DNA of 37,535 nt from Alkalibacillus haloalkaliphilus C5 (GCF_000269905.1 NZ_AKIF01000008.1:1-37535); one strand, 5' to 3'; counted from the stretch's first letter, positions 1 through 8,582 are shown. The notes: generated by a model not told the origin, from the sequence alone. Made by a program: numbers and translations.

Positions 1-118
1 CGTATGTAATATTGATCAAGCTAAAGCTTTCAATAAGGTTTGTATTAACTTTATAAAGCAGCATGTTGAGTGTGAAAAAACACGCCAAAGTGATAAAGTT
101 GCATCAACAATTGCGTAA
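1..118 (+). CDS. C-terminal end of an unidentified protein (partial at window edge)
   Basis: The reading frame beginning at base 2 is open to a TAA at 116-118 and would give the last 38 residues of a protein, ending KVASTIA. The segment has two Cys and many Lys, with no motif I can assign. A perfect 15-bp inverted repeat with a T-run follows at once, which supports this as the true end of a transcribed gene. The function is unknown because the start lies outside the window. Confidence 0.5.
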   Translation, partial: VCNIDQAKAFNKVCINFIKQHVECEKTRQSDKVASTIA

Positions 119-121
119 ATT

Positions 122-155
122 AAACTTCCAGCTATTAATAGCTGGAAGTTTTTTT
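122..155 (+). terminator. Rho-independent terminator
   Basis: A perfect 15-bp inverted repeat (arms 122-136 and 137-151, core CTTCCAGCTATT / AATAGCTGGAAG) is followed by a T-run. It lies just after the stop codon at 118, so it terminates the gene entering from the left edge. Confidence 0.9.
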
Positions 156-233
156 GTGTTTTAAAAAACGCATAACGATTTTATTCTAACCCAAAATATA
201 TATGAGATAGTCTACTTTCAGGAGGTGAAAGTT

Positions 234-689
234 ATGAGTCATGTTAAATTAATCGCAATTAAGCTCGCTGTTACGTTTGCTTGGTTGTTCGTTATTTTAG
301 GTTTATGGTTTGGAGTTGGAATCGGTAATATTATTATGTTCACTTTAATTTTAGGTGCACTTGCTTATGCGGGAGATATGCTGATTTTCCGCCGATTAAA
401 TCAGCGTTATAATCATACAGTAGCTACTTTAGGAGATTTTGCATTAGCATTAGTTGTTGTTTATGCCTTACTTGATTTATTCGCACCAGTGGCAAGCATT
501 GTTGCAGCTTCATTCTTTTCTGCAGTAGGTTTGAGTGTGTTTGAAGCATATTACCACTTCTATATGCAGAGGACTCTTAAAAGAGCTGAATATGAAGAAA
601 AAGGTAGTCTCGCACGTCCTTCAATGAACTTGCAAACGGAAGCGTCTGAAGAGCTTGACCCAGTTGAAAAGCAAGACCGACCAAAATAG
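234..689 (+). CDS. DUF2512 family membrane protein (YndM-like)
   Basis: A protein of about 151 residues with four hydrophobic segments in its first ~110 residues and a charged, polar C-terminal tail rich in Glu, Lys and Arg. The pattern and the segment around residues 45-60 (GDMLIFRRLNQRYN) fit the Bacillaceae DUF2512/YndM membrane family, whose function is not established. An upstream in-frame GTG at 225 lies inside the Shine-Dalgarno sequence AGGAGG (220-225), so I chose the ATG at 234, 8 nt after it. The gene converges with the YqhV-like gene, with only 2 bp between the stop codons and no terminator between them. Confidence 0.75.
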   Translation: MSHVKLIAIKLAVTFAWLFVILGLWFGVGIGNIIMFTLILGALAYAGDMLIFRRLNQRYNHTVATLGDFALALVVVYALLDLFAPVASIVAASFFSAVGLSVFEAYYHFYMQRTLKRAEYEEKGSLARPSMNLQTEASEELDPVEKQDRPK

Positions 690-691
690 CA

Positions 692-961
692 TTATTTAAT
701 TCGTAAGCTAATAATAATAAGCAAAATACCCGCAACGAGTAACACGGCTTTAAGCAATGAAATTCTTCCTGCAAGCCCATATAAACCGATAAAAGTGGTT
801 AACAATAATACACCAGGTCCAACGAAAGCTAATAAGCTATTAATGACAAAGGCTTTATAAAGGTCATTGAAACGGTACATTAAATAAGCAGCTGTTATTT
901 CAAGTGTGCCGGAAAAGACGCGAATCATAATAATCGCTAACAGTAGCTTGTCCCAACTCAT
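692..961 (-). CDS. yqhV: YqhV-like small membrane protein (DUF2619)
   Basis: An 89-residue, very hydrophobic protein with three predicted membrane segments. The N-terminal part (RVFSGTLEITAAYLMYRFND) matches my memory of the B. subtilis YqhV/DUF2619 family, which is found in spore formers and has no firm biochemical role. The start ATG at 961 follows a GGGAGAG Shine-Dalgarno. It is transcribed alone from the minus strand and its stop nearly abuts the stop of the converging DUF2512 gene, so transcripts probably overlap. Confidence 0.7.
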   Translation of the reverse strand: MSWDKLLLAIIMIRVFSGTLEITAAYLMYRFNDLYKAFVINSLLAFVGPGVLLLTTFIGLYGLAGRISLLKAVLLVAGILLIIISLRIK

Positions 962-1029
962 AGTAGAACTCTCCCTATAACATCATTCAATCTAATATAT
1001 GGTATGAGTTAGGAAGCTAGTCCTAAAAA

Positions 1030-1061
1030 TTAAAATCTCCGGAAATTATTCCGGAGATTTT
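1030..1061. terminator. Bidirectional rho-independent terminator
   Basis: An inverted repeat AAATCTCCGG / CCGGAGATTT with an 8-nt spacer (AAATTATT), followed by T-rich sequence on both strands. It ends next to the stop codon of the minus-strand MFS gene, for which it is the terminator. Confidence 0.85.
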
Positions 1062-2282
1062 TTATGTTTGATTAGAGTTAATCCATTTCCACGAAAGGAT
1101 AAATAATAGTGCACCAAGTACACCAGCCATAATGTAACCAACATTTATATCGATTGGCATCATTAATGAAACGATTGGCGGTCCAGCAGCTACCCCGATG
1201 AAACGAGCGGAACTATAAAACGAAGTAATGGTTCCCCGTGTTTCTTTATTAATACTTTCTGTAATCATCGCATCTAATGTTGGTAGTAGAGCCCCAATAG
1301 CAAGCCCGTTTAGACTCGTTGAAACAAGTAATAAAGTAACTGAATCAGTAGAGAACCCAACTGTTGTAATACTAACAGCTAACAAAGCGACAGCACTCAT
1401 AATGATGATTTTCATCGTCTTTAAATCGCCTTTAATTTTACGCCCAGTAATAAACGAGGTTAGACAAAGGACGACTAATGGGAAAGCTAAGACAACACCT
1501 TTTGGGACTCCATCAACACCGTATTGTTTTTCAAGAATATCAGATAAGTAAAAGAGAATTCCAAACAGTAAAAGCATCGTGTAAGCCCCGAGTAGAAAGA
1601 CAGTATACAGCCATTTACCTTCGACTTGGAAAATCTTTTTCGTTTCTGTCAAAAACTCTTTGAGCTTTAACGGTTCTTCTTTGTCCTTTGGAACTTTAAT
1701 GAAGAAGATCACAGCTATTAAAGAGATCAAACTAAAGGCGGAAATTGAAAAGAACGGTAAATACCACAACATCGCAGCAAAAAAAGCACCGATTATAGGA
1801 CTTAACACTTTACCGAATGTGTTAGATGTTTCGACAAGCCCTAAACAACTACTTGCTTTTTCATCGTCGTTTTTATACAAGTCACCGACTAAAGGTAAAA
1901 TGATCGGTAGAGCACCAGCGGCTCCAACCCCTTGAAATACGCGACCGACTAAAATCCACGCAAACGGATTTTCAATCACTAGTGAAGCAATCCCAGCGAT
2001 TAAACCGCCAATGAAAGTGAAAATTAACCCTGGAATCATAATCATTTTTCGCCCGTAGCGATCGGATAAATACCCAGCGATAGGAATAATAAGTATGGCA
2101 GCAACCGAGTAAACCGTTATGATCAAACTCGATTGAAACGGTGAAATACCAACCTCTTCTTCAAAAACAGGTAACACTGGAATGAGCATTGAATTCCCTA
2201 ATGTCATAATAAGAGGAATCGATGCGATCGTGATAATGCACCAAATTGATACATTATTTGTTTTAGTTACTTTACTTTCCAT
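1062..2282 (-). CDS. MFS transporter, DHA1-type drug/metabolite exporter
   Basis: A major facilitator protein of about 406 residues, the usual length for a 12-helix DHA1 antiporter. Motif A (GYLSDRYGRK) lies between helices 2 and 3 and a motif-C-like Gly/Pro-rich segment (GRVFQGVGAAGALPIILPLVGD) follows around helices 4-5. These features suggest proton-coupled efflux of a small molecule, with substrate unknown. A GTG at 2291 is in frame, but the Shine-Dalgarno GAGGTGG (2294-2288) is placed correctly for the ATG at 2282. The gene appears monocistronic, bounded downstream by the hairpin at 1030-1061. Confidence 0.85.
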   Translation of the reverse strand: MESKVTKTNNVSIWCIITIASIPLIMTLGNSMLIPVLPVFEEEVGISPFQSSLIITVYSVAAILIIPIAGYLSDRYGRKMIMIPGLIFTFIGGLIAGIASLVIENPFAWILVGRVFQGVGAAGALPIILPLVGDLYKNDDEKASSCLGLVETSNTFGKVLSPIIGAFFAAMLWYLPFFSISAFSLISLIAVIFFIKVPKDKEEPLKLKEFLTETKKIFQVEGKWLYTVFLLGAYTMLLLFGILFYLSDILEKQYGVDGVPKGVVLAFPLVVLCLTSFITGRKIKGDLKTMKIIIMSAVALLAVSITTVGFSTDSVTLLLVSTSLNGLAIGALLPTLDAMITESINKETRGTITSFYSSARFIGVAAGPPIVSLMMPIDINVGYIMAGVLGALLFILSWKWINSNQT

Positions 2283-2364
2283 TATTTCCACCTCATAGAA
2301 GATCCATTGTACTCACTGCTTAGACTATGCAAATTAACAGTTTCTATAAGAGGGATAAAAAGGC

Positions 2365-2391
2365 AAAAAAATAGGCGCATGAAAGCACCTA
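2365..2391 (-). terminator. Terminator overlapping the end of the EamA-like gene
   Basis: Read on the minus strand, the arms TAGGTGC and GCGCCTA (one G-U pair) enclose a 6-nt loop and are followed by seven Ts. The hairpin begins at the TAG stop reached only in the shifted frame of the EamA-like gene (2389-2391). This supports that TAG as the original stop. Confidence 0.65.
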
Positions 2392-3257
2392 ATGTCTTTT
2401 TTGGTATTGACCTGTAATGTAAATTCCTATAAAAATAAATAACATACCTGCGATTAAATTAGCCGTGATTGGTTCGCTTAAAATGATATAACTTGCAATA
2501 ATCGCTGTAATTGGGATGATATAGCTACCGTTGCAGCAAATTCAGGTGTCCCATTAATAATCATATAATATAACAAAAGGTGAGCTACCCCAGAGCCGAT
2601 AGCACCAAGCGCTAACACCATAATCAATGTTTGGAAATCAAAAGCCGTAATTTGTGGTAATCCTTCAACTGGTACCGCGACCATCAACCCTACGAGTGAC
2701 GCTACAAAAAGAGAAATCGTTATGGTGATGATTAAATCTTCCTGCTGTAATTGCTTTTTAAAGTATTGTGAACCGAATCCATAAAAAATTGTCGCTACAA
2801 CCATTGTTCCAATTCCAACAAAGTTACTTCCAAAAAGCTGATGAATTTGAAACTCAGTTAATATAACAATGCCAAAAAAACCAGTTAAAATACCGAACCA
2901 TTGTCTTTTTAATAGTCGCTTTTTAAAAAATAAATATCCAATTAAAGCTGTAAATAAAGGGGTTAACGCATTAATGACAGACGTTGTGTTGCTCATAATT
3001 ACAGTTTCACTCCAAGCGAGAAACCCCCATGGAATGCCTGCATTTATAATGCCAAGAATAATGAGATGTTTGTATGGAATTGCAGTCGTTCTTTGTTTAA
3101 TTTTAACTAGAAATATTGGTAAAAGAAAAATGGCTCCGATAAAACATCTTAAAAACACCATCCCCCAAACGCCAGTATCATTGACGGTCATTTTGATGAA
3201 AATAAAGGTTAATCCCCAAATGACGCTTAAACTAATTAATGCTAAGTATACTCGCAT
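2389..3257 (-). pseudogene. EamA/DMT-family transporter, frameshifted near its C terminus
   Basis: A drug/metabolite-transporter superfamily protein with ten membrane helices in two EamA repeats (first repeat starts SLSVIWGLTFIFIKMTV). The uninterrupted frame stops at 2478 after a non-homologous tail (ISSQLQRLLQ). If one base is restored in the GC-TAT region at about 2523-2526, translation continues as YIIPITAIIASYIILSEPIT and on to a TAG at 2389. That is the normal EamA ending and gives about 289 residues. The start is placed at the ATG at 3257, 6 nt after AGGTGA; a GTG at 3266 is inside the ribosome binding site. The exported substrate is unknown. Either a real loss of the last helix or a single-base sequence error. 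Confidence 0.8.
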
Positions 3258-3373
3258 GTTATTCACCTATATTTAATATATTGCGATTTATTGTTTAGGT
3301 GCTTGGCTAAAGTGTTAGAATTAGTAAATGATGGTAACTGTGGAGCCGGGTTTCCGCATGTTTAGTTAAAATT

Positions 3374-3402
3374 CGTCAAAACCTCTATATAAATGCTATA
3401 AT
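3374..3402 (+). promoter_or_regulatory. Promoter of the ABC-F gene (extended -10)
   Basis: TATAAT at 3397-3402 is preceded by TGC, an extended -10. The region 17 bp upstream (CGTCAA, 3374-3379) is a weak -35. It lies about 40 bp before the ATG at 3441, with Shine-Dalgarno TGGAGG just upstream of the start. Confidence 0.6.
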
Positions 3403-3440
3403 GATAAAGGTTAACTTTAATTTTCTGGAGGATTTTTAAT

Positions 3441-5048
3441 ATGCTACAAGCGACAGGTGTCGGCTTACGCTTTTCAGATCGTAAGCTGTTTGAAGATGTT
3501 TCAATAAAATTTACTAAAGGTAATTGTTACGGCTTAATCGGTGCTAATGGTGCTGGTAAGTCAACGTTCCTAAAAATCCTTTCTGGTGAAATTGAACCTC
3601 AAGAAGGTAACATTTCAGTAGGTAAGGATGAGCGAATTGCTATGTTAAAGCAGGATCACTTCGCTTATGAAGAAGAAGAAGTGCTTCAAGTAGTTATGAT
3701 GGGGCATGAGCGTCTATATGAAGTCATGAAAGAGAAGGATGCTATTTATGCTAAAGGTGAGTTTACTGAAGAAGACGGCATGCGTGCTGCAGAACTTGAA
3801 GGTGAATTTGCTGAATTAAACGGTTGGGAAGCAGAAGGCGATGCAGCATCACTACTAACAGGATTAGGTGTTGATGATTCACTTCACAACAAACAGATGA
3901 AAGACTTACCTGAATCAGAAAAGGTAAAAACTTTACTAGCTCAAGCGTTATTTGGTAATCCAGATGTTTTACTATTAGACGAGCCGACTAACGGTTTAGA
4001 TATTCAAGCGATCCGTTGGTTAGAAGAGTTTCTAATTAACTTTGAAAATACCGTCATCGTTGTATCACACGACCGTAACTTCTTAAACAATGTGTGTACG
4101 CACATTGCCGACTTAGATTTTGAGAAGATTACACTTTTTGTCGGTAACTACGATTTTTGGTATGAATCAAGCCAACTAGCGCAAAAGATGGCACATGAAC
4201 AAAACAAGAAAAAAGAAGAGAAGATTAATGAACTTAAAGAATTTATCGCAAGGTTTAGCGCCAATGCGTCAAAATCACGTCAGGCAACTTCTCGTAAAAA
4301 ACTGTTAGATAAAATTTCACTCGATGATATTAAACCATCATCAAGAAAGTATCCGTATATTGCGTTTTCACCAGGTCGTGAAATTGGTAATGACTTGTTA
4401 GAAGTAGAAGGCTTGTCTAAAACAATTGACGGTAAAAAAGTATTAAACAACGTGACATTTAGAATGAACAAAGATGATAAAGTTGTTTTACTTGGTGATG
4501 ATGTTGCCAAAACGACTTTAATTCAAATTTTAATGGGTGAAATGGAACCAGATGAAGGAACGTTCAAGTGGGGTGTTACAACATCTCAATCTTACTTCCC
4601 GAAAGATAATACTGAGTTCTTTGAAGGCAATGACAAAAACTTAATCGATTGGTTACGTCAATACTCACCAGAAGATGAGAGCGAAACTTTCTTACGTGGC
4701 TTCTTAGGTCGTATGCTATTCTCAGGCGATGAAGTATTTAAGAAAGCAAGCGTCTTATCAGGTGGTGAAAAAGTACGTTGTATGCTATCACGTATGATGT
4801 TAAGCGAAGCAAACGTACTATTATTAGACGATCCAACTAACCACTTAGACTTAGAATCCATTCAGTCATTAAACGAAGGATTAATTAACTTTAAAGGGTC
4901 AATGATCTTTACGTCACACGACCACCAGTTCATCCAAACGATCGCAAATCGTATTATTGAACTTACAGACGAAGGTGTCATCGACCGTGAGTTAAGTTAT
5001 GAAGAGTATTTAGAGGATGTTAAAGAAATTAAAACACCAACAGTATAA
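3441..5048 (+). CDS. ABC-F family ATPase (YkpA/YbiT-like)
   Basis: A cytoplasmic protein of 535 residues with two ATP-binding domains and no membrane segments, joined by a charged linker (residues ~245-290, rich in Lys and Glu). ABC-F proteins act on ribosomes; this subgroup is not a proven resistance factor. NBD1 has Walker A GANGAGKST at 34-42, signature LPESE and Walker B LLLDEPTNGLD with Glu181. NBD2 has signature LSGGE, but its Walker A is degenerate (GDDVAKTT, 352-359) and its Walker B reads LLLDDPTNHLD, with Asp464 where the catalytic Glu is usual. From memory, degeneracy of NBD1's signature and NBD2's Walker A is common in YkpA relatives. The gene is monocistronic. Confidence 0.9.
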   Translation: MLQATGVGLRFSDRKLFEDVSIKFTKGNCYGLIGANGAGKSTFLKILSGEIEPQEGNISVGKDERIAMLKQDHFAYEEEEVLQVVMMGHERLYEVMKEKDAIYAKGEFTEEDGMRAAELEGEFAELNGWEAEGDAASLLTGLGVDDSLHNKQMKDLPESEKVKTLLAQALFGNPDVLLLDEPTNGLDIQAIRWLEEFLINFENTVIVVSHDRNFLNNVCTHIADLDFEKITLFVGNYDFWYESSQLAQKMAHEQNKKKEEKINELKEFIARFSANASKSRQATSRKKLLDKISLDDIKPSSRKYPYIAFSPGREIGNDLLEVEGLSKTIDGKKVLNNVTFRMNKDDKVVLLGDDVAKTTLIQILMGEMEPDEGTFKWGVTTSQSYFPKDNTEFFEGNDKNLIDWLRQYSPEDESETFLRGFLGRMLFSGDEVFKKASVLSGGEKVRCMLSRMMLSEANVLLLDDPTNHLDLESIQSLNEGLINFKGSMIFTSHDHQFIQTIANRIIELTDEGVIDRELSYEEYLEDVKEIKTPTV

Positions 5049-5052
5049 TTTG

Positions 5053-5084
5053 AAAGCCCGCCGATTTAGTTGGCGGGCTTTTTT
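5053..5084 (+). terminator. Rho-independent terminator of the ABC-F gene
   Basis: AAAGCCCGCC (5053-5062) pairs with GGCGGGCTTT (5072-5081) around a 9-nt loop and is followed by a T-run. It starts 4 nt after the ABC-F stop codon. Confidence 0.92.
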
Positions 5085-5105
5085 GATGGAATTATAGCGA
5101 GAGAG

Positions 5106-5197
5106 GCTCATAGAATTGCTTGAGAAGCTCATAGAAATGCTCAAATAGCTCATAGGTCGGCGCAAATGGCTCATAGAAGAGCCCAAATAGCTCATAG
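5106..5197. repeat. Five-copy 21-bp periodic intergenic repeat
   Basis: The octamer GCTCATAG occurs at 5106, 5127, 5148, 5169 and 5190, exactly 21 bp apart each time. The bases between are looser variants of one pattern (AAATGCTCAAATA, GTCGGCGCAAATG). It lies between the ABC-F terminator and the ftsW start. I see no coding potential; reverse-strand frames only give short repeated MSYL-like peptides. Confidence 0.85.
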
Positions 5198-5317
5198 CCG
5201 ACAAAATTCGCCCAAGAAAATCTATCGTCATAAAATTTTTTATAAAATAGTCCTAAATTCTACTATCCATATGGTTTGATTTTCCGTTATGATGGTAGAT
5301 ATAGGAGCGTGTTCGAA

Positions 5318-6445
5318 TTGAAAAAGCATTTAAGAAATATAGATTATCCTTTATTTATCATGATCGTGATTCTTTCTTGTATTGGCCTTGTCATGGTTTA
5401 TAGTGCTAGCTTTGTTTATGCAGGGATGAATCCTGATATAGATAATCCATCATTTTATTTTAATAGACAGCGACTTTGGGTTATTTTAGGTTTCTCGGTC
5501 TTTTTAGTCGTCAGTCTATTTTCGTATAGAAAACTAGGTAATTTTATTAAAATATTAATCATTGCAACTCTAATTATGCTCGTCTTAGTGTTAATTCCTG
5601 GTGTTGGGGTTGAGCGTAACTTCTCAACAAGGTGGTTAAGTCTAGGGCCATTATTATTCCAACCGTCTGAATTGGCAAAAGTAGCTATGATATTGTACTT
5701 TGCTAAAGTGTATACGAATAAGCGAGATAAGTTGCACCATTTTGGACAAGGTGTTTTGCCACCTTTAATAGTACTAGCTTTAGTGTGTGGTTTTATCGTG
5801 TTACAACCAGACTTAGGTACCGCTGCTTCAATTATTTTAGCTTGTGGAATGATCTTATTATTTGCTGGTATTAGAATTCATCATTTACTTTCATTAGGTG
5901 CTGCTGCAGTTGTAGGTGTTGTTTTATTAATTTGGGGTGCAGATTATCGTATGGGTCGATTTACATCTTTTCTCGATCCATTTGCTGACCCTGCTGGGGA
6001 TGGTTATCAATTAATTCACTCATTAATAGCAATCGCAAATGGACAAGTTACAGGTGTTGGTTTAGCGAATAGTGTTCAAAAGTCCGGTTTCCTACCTGAA
6101 GCACATACAGATTTTATTATGTCGATCATCGCAGAAGAACTTGGCCTAATTGGTGCCGTAACTGTTATTAGCATCTATTTTGTCTTTATGTTTAAAGGCA
6201 TTCTAATTGCGAAAAGAGCTCCTGATGGTTTCGGTCGATTGTTAGCATTCGGTATTACATTCCAAATCGTAACACAAGCAATGATTAACTTCGCTGCCGT
6301 ATCAGGCCTGATGCCAATTACTGGTATTACATTACCGTTAATAAGTTACGGTGGTTCATCGATGTTAATTACCTTCTTCCTCTTAGGCGTCCTAATGAAT
6401 ATTGCTATTAAAGGGAACATCTTAAGAAGAGGAGAAGCCAATTAA
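5318..6445 (+). CDS. ftsW: FtsW-type SEDS peptidoglycan glycosyltransferase
   Basis: A multi-pass membrane protein (about 10 helices, ~375 residues) of the FtsW/RodA/SpoVE family, which polymerises lipid II into glycan strands with a partner class B PBP. FtsW-like signatures are TRWLSLGPLLFQPSELAK, LQPDLGTA, PEAHTDFIMSIIAEELGLIG (with the conserved catalytic-loop Asp) and GLMPITGITLPLISYGGSS. These resemble FtsW more than RodA. An ATG at 5276 and a GTG at 5309 are in frame, but the Shine-Dalgarno AGGAG (5303-5307) fits the TTG at 5318 best, giving an N terminus MKKHLRNIDYPLF. Paralogues such as SpoVE cannot be excluded, because no divisome genes lie nearby. Confidence 0.85.
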   Translation: MKKHLRNIDYPLFIMIVILSCIGLVMVYSASFVYAGMNPDIDNPSFYFNRQRLWVILGFSVFLVVSLFSYRKLGNFIKILIIATLIMLVLVLIPGVGVERNFSTRWLSLGPLLFQPSELAKVAMILYFAKVYTNKRDKLHHFGQGVLPPLIVLALVCGFIVLQPDLGTAASIILACGMILLFAGIRIHHLLSLGAAAVVGVVLLIWGADYRMGRFTSFLDPFADPAGDGYQLIHSLIAIANGQVTGVGLANSVQKSGFLPEAHTDFIMSIIAEELGLIGAVTVISIYFVFMFKGILIAKRAPDGFGRLLAFGITFQIVTQAMINFAAVSGLMPITGITLPLISYGGSSMLITFFLLGVLMNIAIKGNILRRGEAN

Positions 6446-6457
6446 TGCGCAACATAA

Positions 6458-6493
6458 AAAAGGTCTTTTCTCAATTAGAGAAAAGACCTTTTA
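6458..6493. terminator. Bidirectional terminator between ftsW and zur
   Basis: A 13-bp perfect inverted repeat (AAGGTCTTTTCTC at 6460-6472, GAGAAAAGACCTT at 6478-6490) has A-rich sequence on one side and T-rich on the other. It serves the converging ftsW and zur transcripts. Confidence 0.9.
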
Positions 6494-6495
6494 CT

Positions 6496-6906
6496 TTATT
6501 GACAACTTGGGCAGCGTCCGTATATTTCAAATTTATGATTTTCAATCGTATATCCAGGAAAGTCTTGTTGAATAAAATTCATAGGGCAAGTATCAATCGT
6601 TTTTGTTTTACCACAAGATTGGCATATAAAATGGTGGTGGTGCTCATGGTGATCACAAGCTAAACGAAAATGTTTTTCACCATTTAAATCCGTCGATTCT
6701 AAAATATTAAGCTCACGAAATAAATGTAAGTTACGATAGATCGTGTCATAACTTAACCCACCATATTTTTCACCCATGAAGTTAAGGAGGTCACTTGCTG
6801 TACGGTAACCATCTTCTTCAGTGAAAAATTCTAAGATATCTTCTCTTTTCTTCGTATACTTATAGCCTTCTTGCTTTAAAAGACCTAAAGCTTTCTCAAG
6901 ATTCAT
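6496..6906 (-). CDS. zur: Zinc uptake regulator Zur (Fur family)
   Basis: A 136-residue Fur-family repressor that binds Zur boxes when zinc-loaded. The N-terminal winged helix contains YKYTKKREDIL and LSYDTIYRNLHLF, as in B. subtilis Zur. The C-terminal half carries a run of His (DHHEHHHHF) and two Cys pairs (CQSC, CPSC) that form the structural zinc site. An in-frame GTG at 6915 lies directly against the Shine-Dalgarno and overlaps znuB, so the ATG at 6906, 5 nt after the znuB stop, is preferred. It is last in a znuC-znuB-zur operon, implying autoregulation. Confidence 0.93.
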   Translation of the reverse strand: MNLEKALGLLKQEGYKYTKKREDILEFFTEEDGYRTASDLLNFMGEKYGGLSYDTIYRNLHLFRELNILESTDLNGEKHFRLACDHHEHHHHFICQSCGKTKTIDTCPMNFIQQDFPGYTIENHKFEIYGRCPSCQ

Positions 6907-6911
6907 AACGC

Positions 6912-7757
6912 TCACCCTTTATAAATATAAGCCAAATACCATTTCTTAATTAATAATGTTAAACCTAGTAATATAGCAGATGTAATAACAATTGTTCCAC
7001 CTGGTGGAATCTCTAAATAATAACCTGTAATTAAACCTATTATAACAGCAACTTCACCAAAAATGATACTATAGACAATCGTTTGTTTAAAGCTTTTTGC
7101 TATACGCATTGCTGTAGCAACTGGTAGAGTCATTAAGGCAGATACTAGTAAAACACCAACAATTCGAATTGATGCAGCAATGACTAAAGCTGTCATAATG
7201 ATAAATAAATAATGAATAATTTTAGCACGTATACCAGATACTGTAGCGAATTCTTCATCAAATGATAAAGCAAACAGTTCTTTATATAAGAAAGTGATCA
7301 CAACAATTACGAAAACAGCAGTAAATAAAACTAAATATAGATCAGAACGGCTAACAGCAGCGACTGAGCCGAATAAATACGCATATATATCCGTGTTGAT
7401 TCCATCAGCCATCGCAATAAATACGACACTTAAACCGACACCAATTGATAACGTGATTGGAATTGCAATCTCTTGGAAGGCCTTATACACCCCACGTAAA
7501 TTTTCAATGACAATCGCACCAATAATCGAGAAGATAATTCCGGTGTGAAAAGGTGTCAAAGCAAGAAGTGTATATTTCTTTTGCATAAATAAGCCAAAAG
7601 AAATTCCGGCTAACGTCACGTGAGATAATCCATCTGCGATGAGTGACAAGCGACGTACAACAATAAATGTCCCTAATAAAGGGGCAAGCAAACCAACAAT
7701 TAATCCGGTATAAAACGTATTTCGTAAAATTTCAAAGTTTAATATAGCATCTAACAC
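6912..7757 (-). CDS. znuB: Zinc ABC transporter permease ZnuB (AdcB)
   Basis: A 281-residue integral membrane permease of the ABC-3 (metal) family with about eight to nine hydrophobic helices. It forms the membrane channel for Zn2+ delivered by ZnuA. Family features include GLLAPLLGTFIVVRRLSLIADGLSHVTLAG near the N terminus, the cytoplasmic loop that contacts the ATPase, and SALMTLPVATA later on. The start is a GTG at 7757 behind GGAGGGG. It lies 20 bp downstream of znuC and directly upstream of zur, which fixes zinc rather than manganese as the likely substrate. Confidence 0.93.
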   Translation of the reverse strand: MLDAILNFEILRNTFYTGLIVGLLAPLLGTFIVVRRLSLIADGLSHVTLAGISFGLFMQKKYTLLALTPFHTGIIFSIIGAIVIENLRGVYKAFQEIAIPITLSIGVGLSVVFIAMADGINTDIYAYLFGSVAAVSRSDLYLVLFTAVFVIVVITFLYKELFALSFDEEFATVSGIRAKIIHYLFIIMTALVIAASIRIVGVLLVSALMTLPVATAMRIAKSFKQTIVYSIIFGEVAVIIGLITGYYLEIPPGGTIVITSAILLGLTLLIKKWYLAYIYKG

Positions 7758-7777
7758 AATTGCCCCTCCAATCGACG

Positions 7778-8530
7778 TTAATGATCATGCGTAATGGTGT
7801 GCATGTCGTGTCCATAAATTTTTGACCTTTGCTCATCTGTCATATGTTCAAAGTCACTTGGGTTACCGTGATAATGGACAGATTTGTTTAAGCATAATAA
7901 GTCAGTAACATGTGTCGTAATTGTTCCGATATCGTGTGAAACGAGAATTAGCGTAATCCCTAACTCTTCATTTAATTGAGATAGTAGTTGATAGAATTGC
8001 TCGACGTTTTCTGTATCAACTCCAACTGTTGGCTCATCTAAGATTAATAGACTTGGGTTATTAACAATCGCACGCGCGATGAAAATTCGTTGTTGCTGAC
8101 CGCCAGATAAATCACCAATATTATGATTAGCATACTCCATCATATTGACGCGATCTAATGCTTCAAAAATTAAATACTCATATTTTTTAGTAGTTGGGCG
8201 AAGTAAGCTCACTTTAGACGTTAACCCCATACTAACGACCTCTTTAGCCGTTGCAGGAAACCCTCGACTAAACGAGTTGGCTTTTTGTGAGACGAAACTA
8301 ACATGCCCTTTATTGTGAAACTTTTCGATTGGCTTTCCGAATGCTTCAATCGAGCCTTTCTGTAGCTTCTCAAGTCCAAGAATTAGTTTAATAATTGTCG
8401 TTTTACCAGAACCATTTGGACCGACCAAACCGACGAATGATCCTTTTTCAATTGTGAAACTAACATCTTCAAGCACTTTGTGTTTATCATATCGGTGCGT
8501 CACACCGTTAACAGTAATTAAATTCGCCAT
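7778..8530 (-). CDS. znuC: Zinc ABC transporter ATP-binding protein ZnuC
   Basis: A 250-residue ABC ATPase with Walker A GPNGSGKTT, signature LSGGQQQR, Walker B LLILDEP and switch His (LVSHD). The His-containing C-terminal tail (YGHDMHTITHDH) is typical of metal-importer ATPases. The ATG at 8530 sits 7 nt after AAGGAGG; an in-frame TTG at 8548 is upstream of that site and was rejected. It powers uptake through ZnuB. It is separated from znuA by a hairpin, so it may be read at a lower level than znuA. Confidence 0.93.
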   Translation of the reverse strand: MANLITVNGVTHRYDKHKVLEDVSFTIEKGSFVGLVGPNGSGKTTIIKLILGLEKLQKGSIEAFGKPIEKFHNKGHVSFVSQKANSFSRGFPATAKEVVSMGLTSKVSLLRPTTKKYEYLIFEALDRVNMMEYANHNIGDLSGGQQQRIFIARAIVNNPSLLILDEPTVGVDTENVEQFYQLLSQLNEELGITLILVSHDIGTITTHVTDLLCLNKSVHYHGNPSDFEHMTDEQRSKIYGHDMHTITHDH

Positions 8531-8582
8531 TGTTAATCCTCCTTCCAAAGAGGTGATAAAAAAATAACTTTCAACAAGAAAA

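Noticed and set aside
1228-1935. Plus-strand frames opposite the MFS gene
   Set aside because: They are antisense shadows of a clearly recognised transporter.
5106-5197. CRISPR array
   Set aside because: Repeat words are only 8 bp with 13-bp similar spacers. True arrays have ~24-40 bp repeats and unrelated spacers, and no cas genes are present.
5010-5231. Minus-strand frame with repeated MSYL-like heptapeptides
   Set aside because: The heptapeptide arises from the 21-bp DNA repeat (7 codons). It overlaps the ABC-F terminator and lacks a ribosome binding site.
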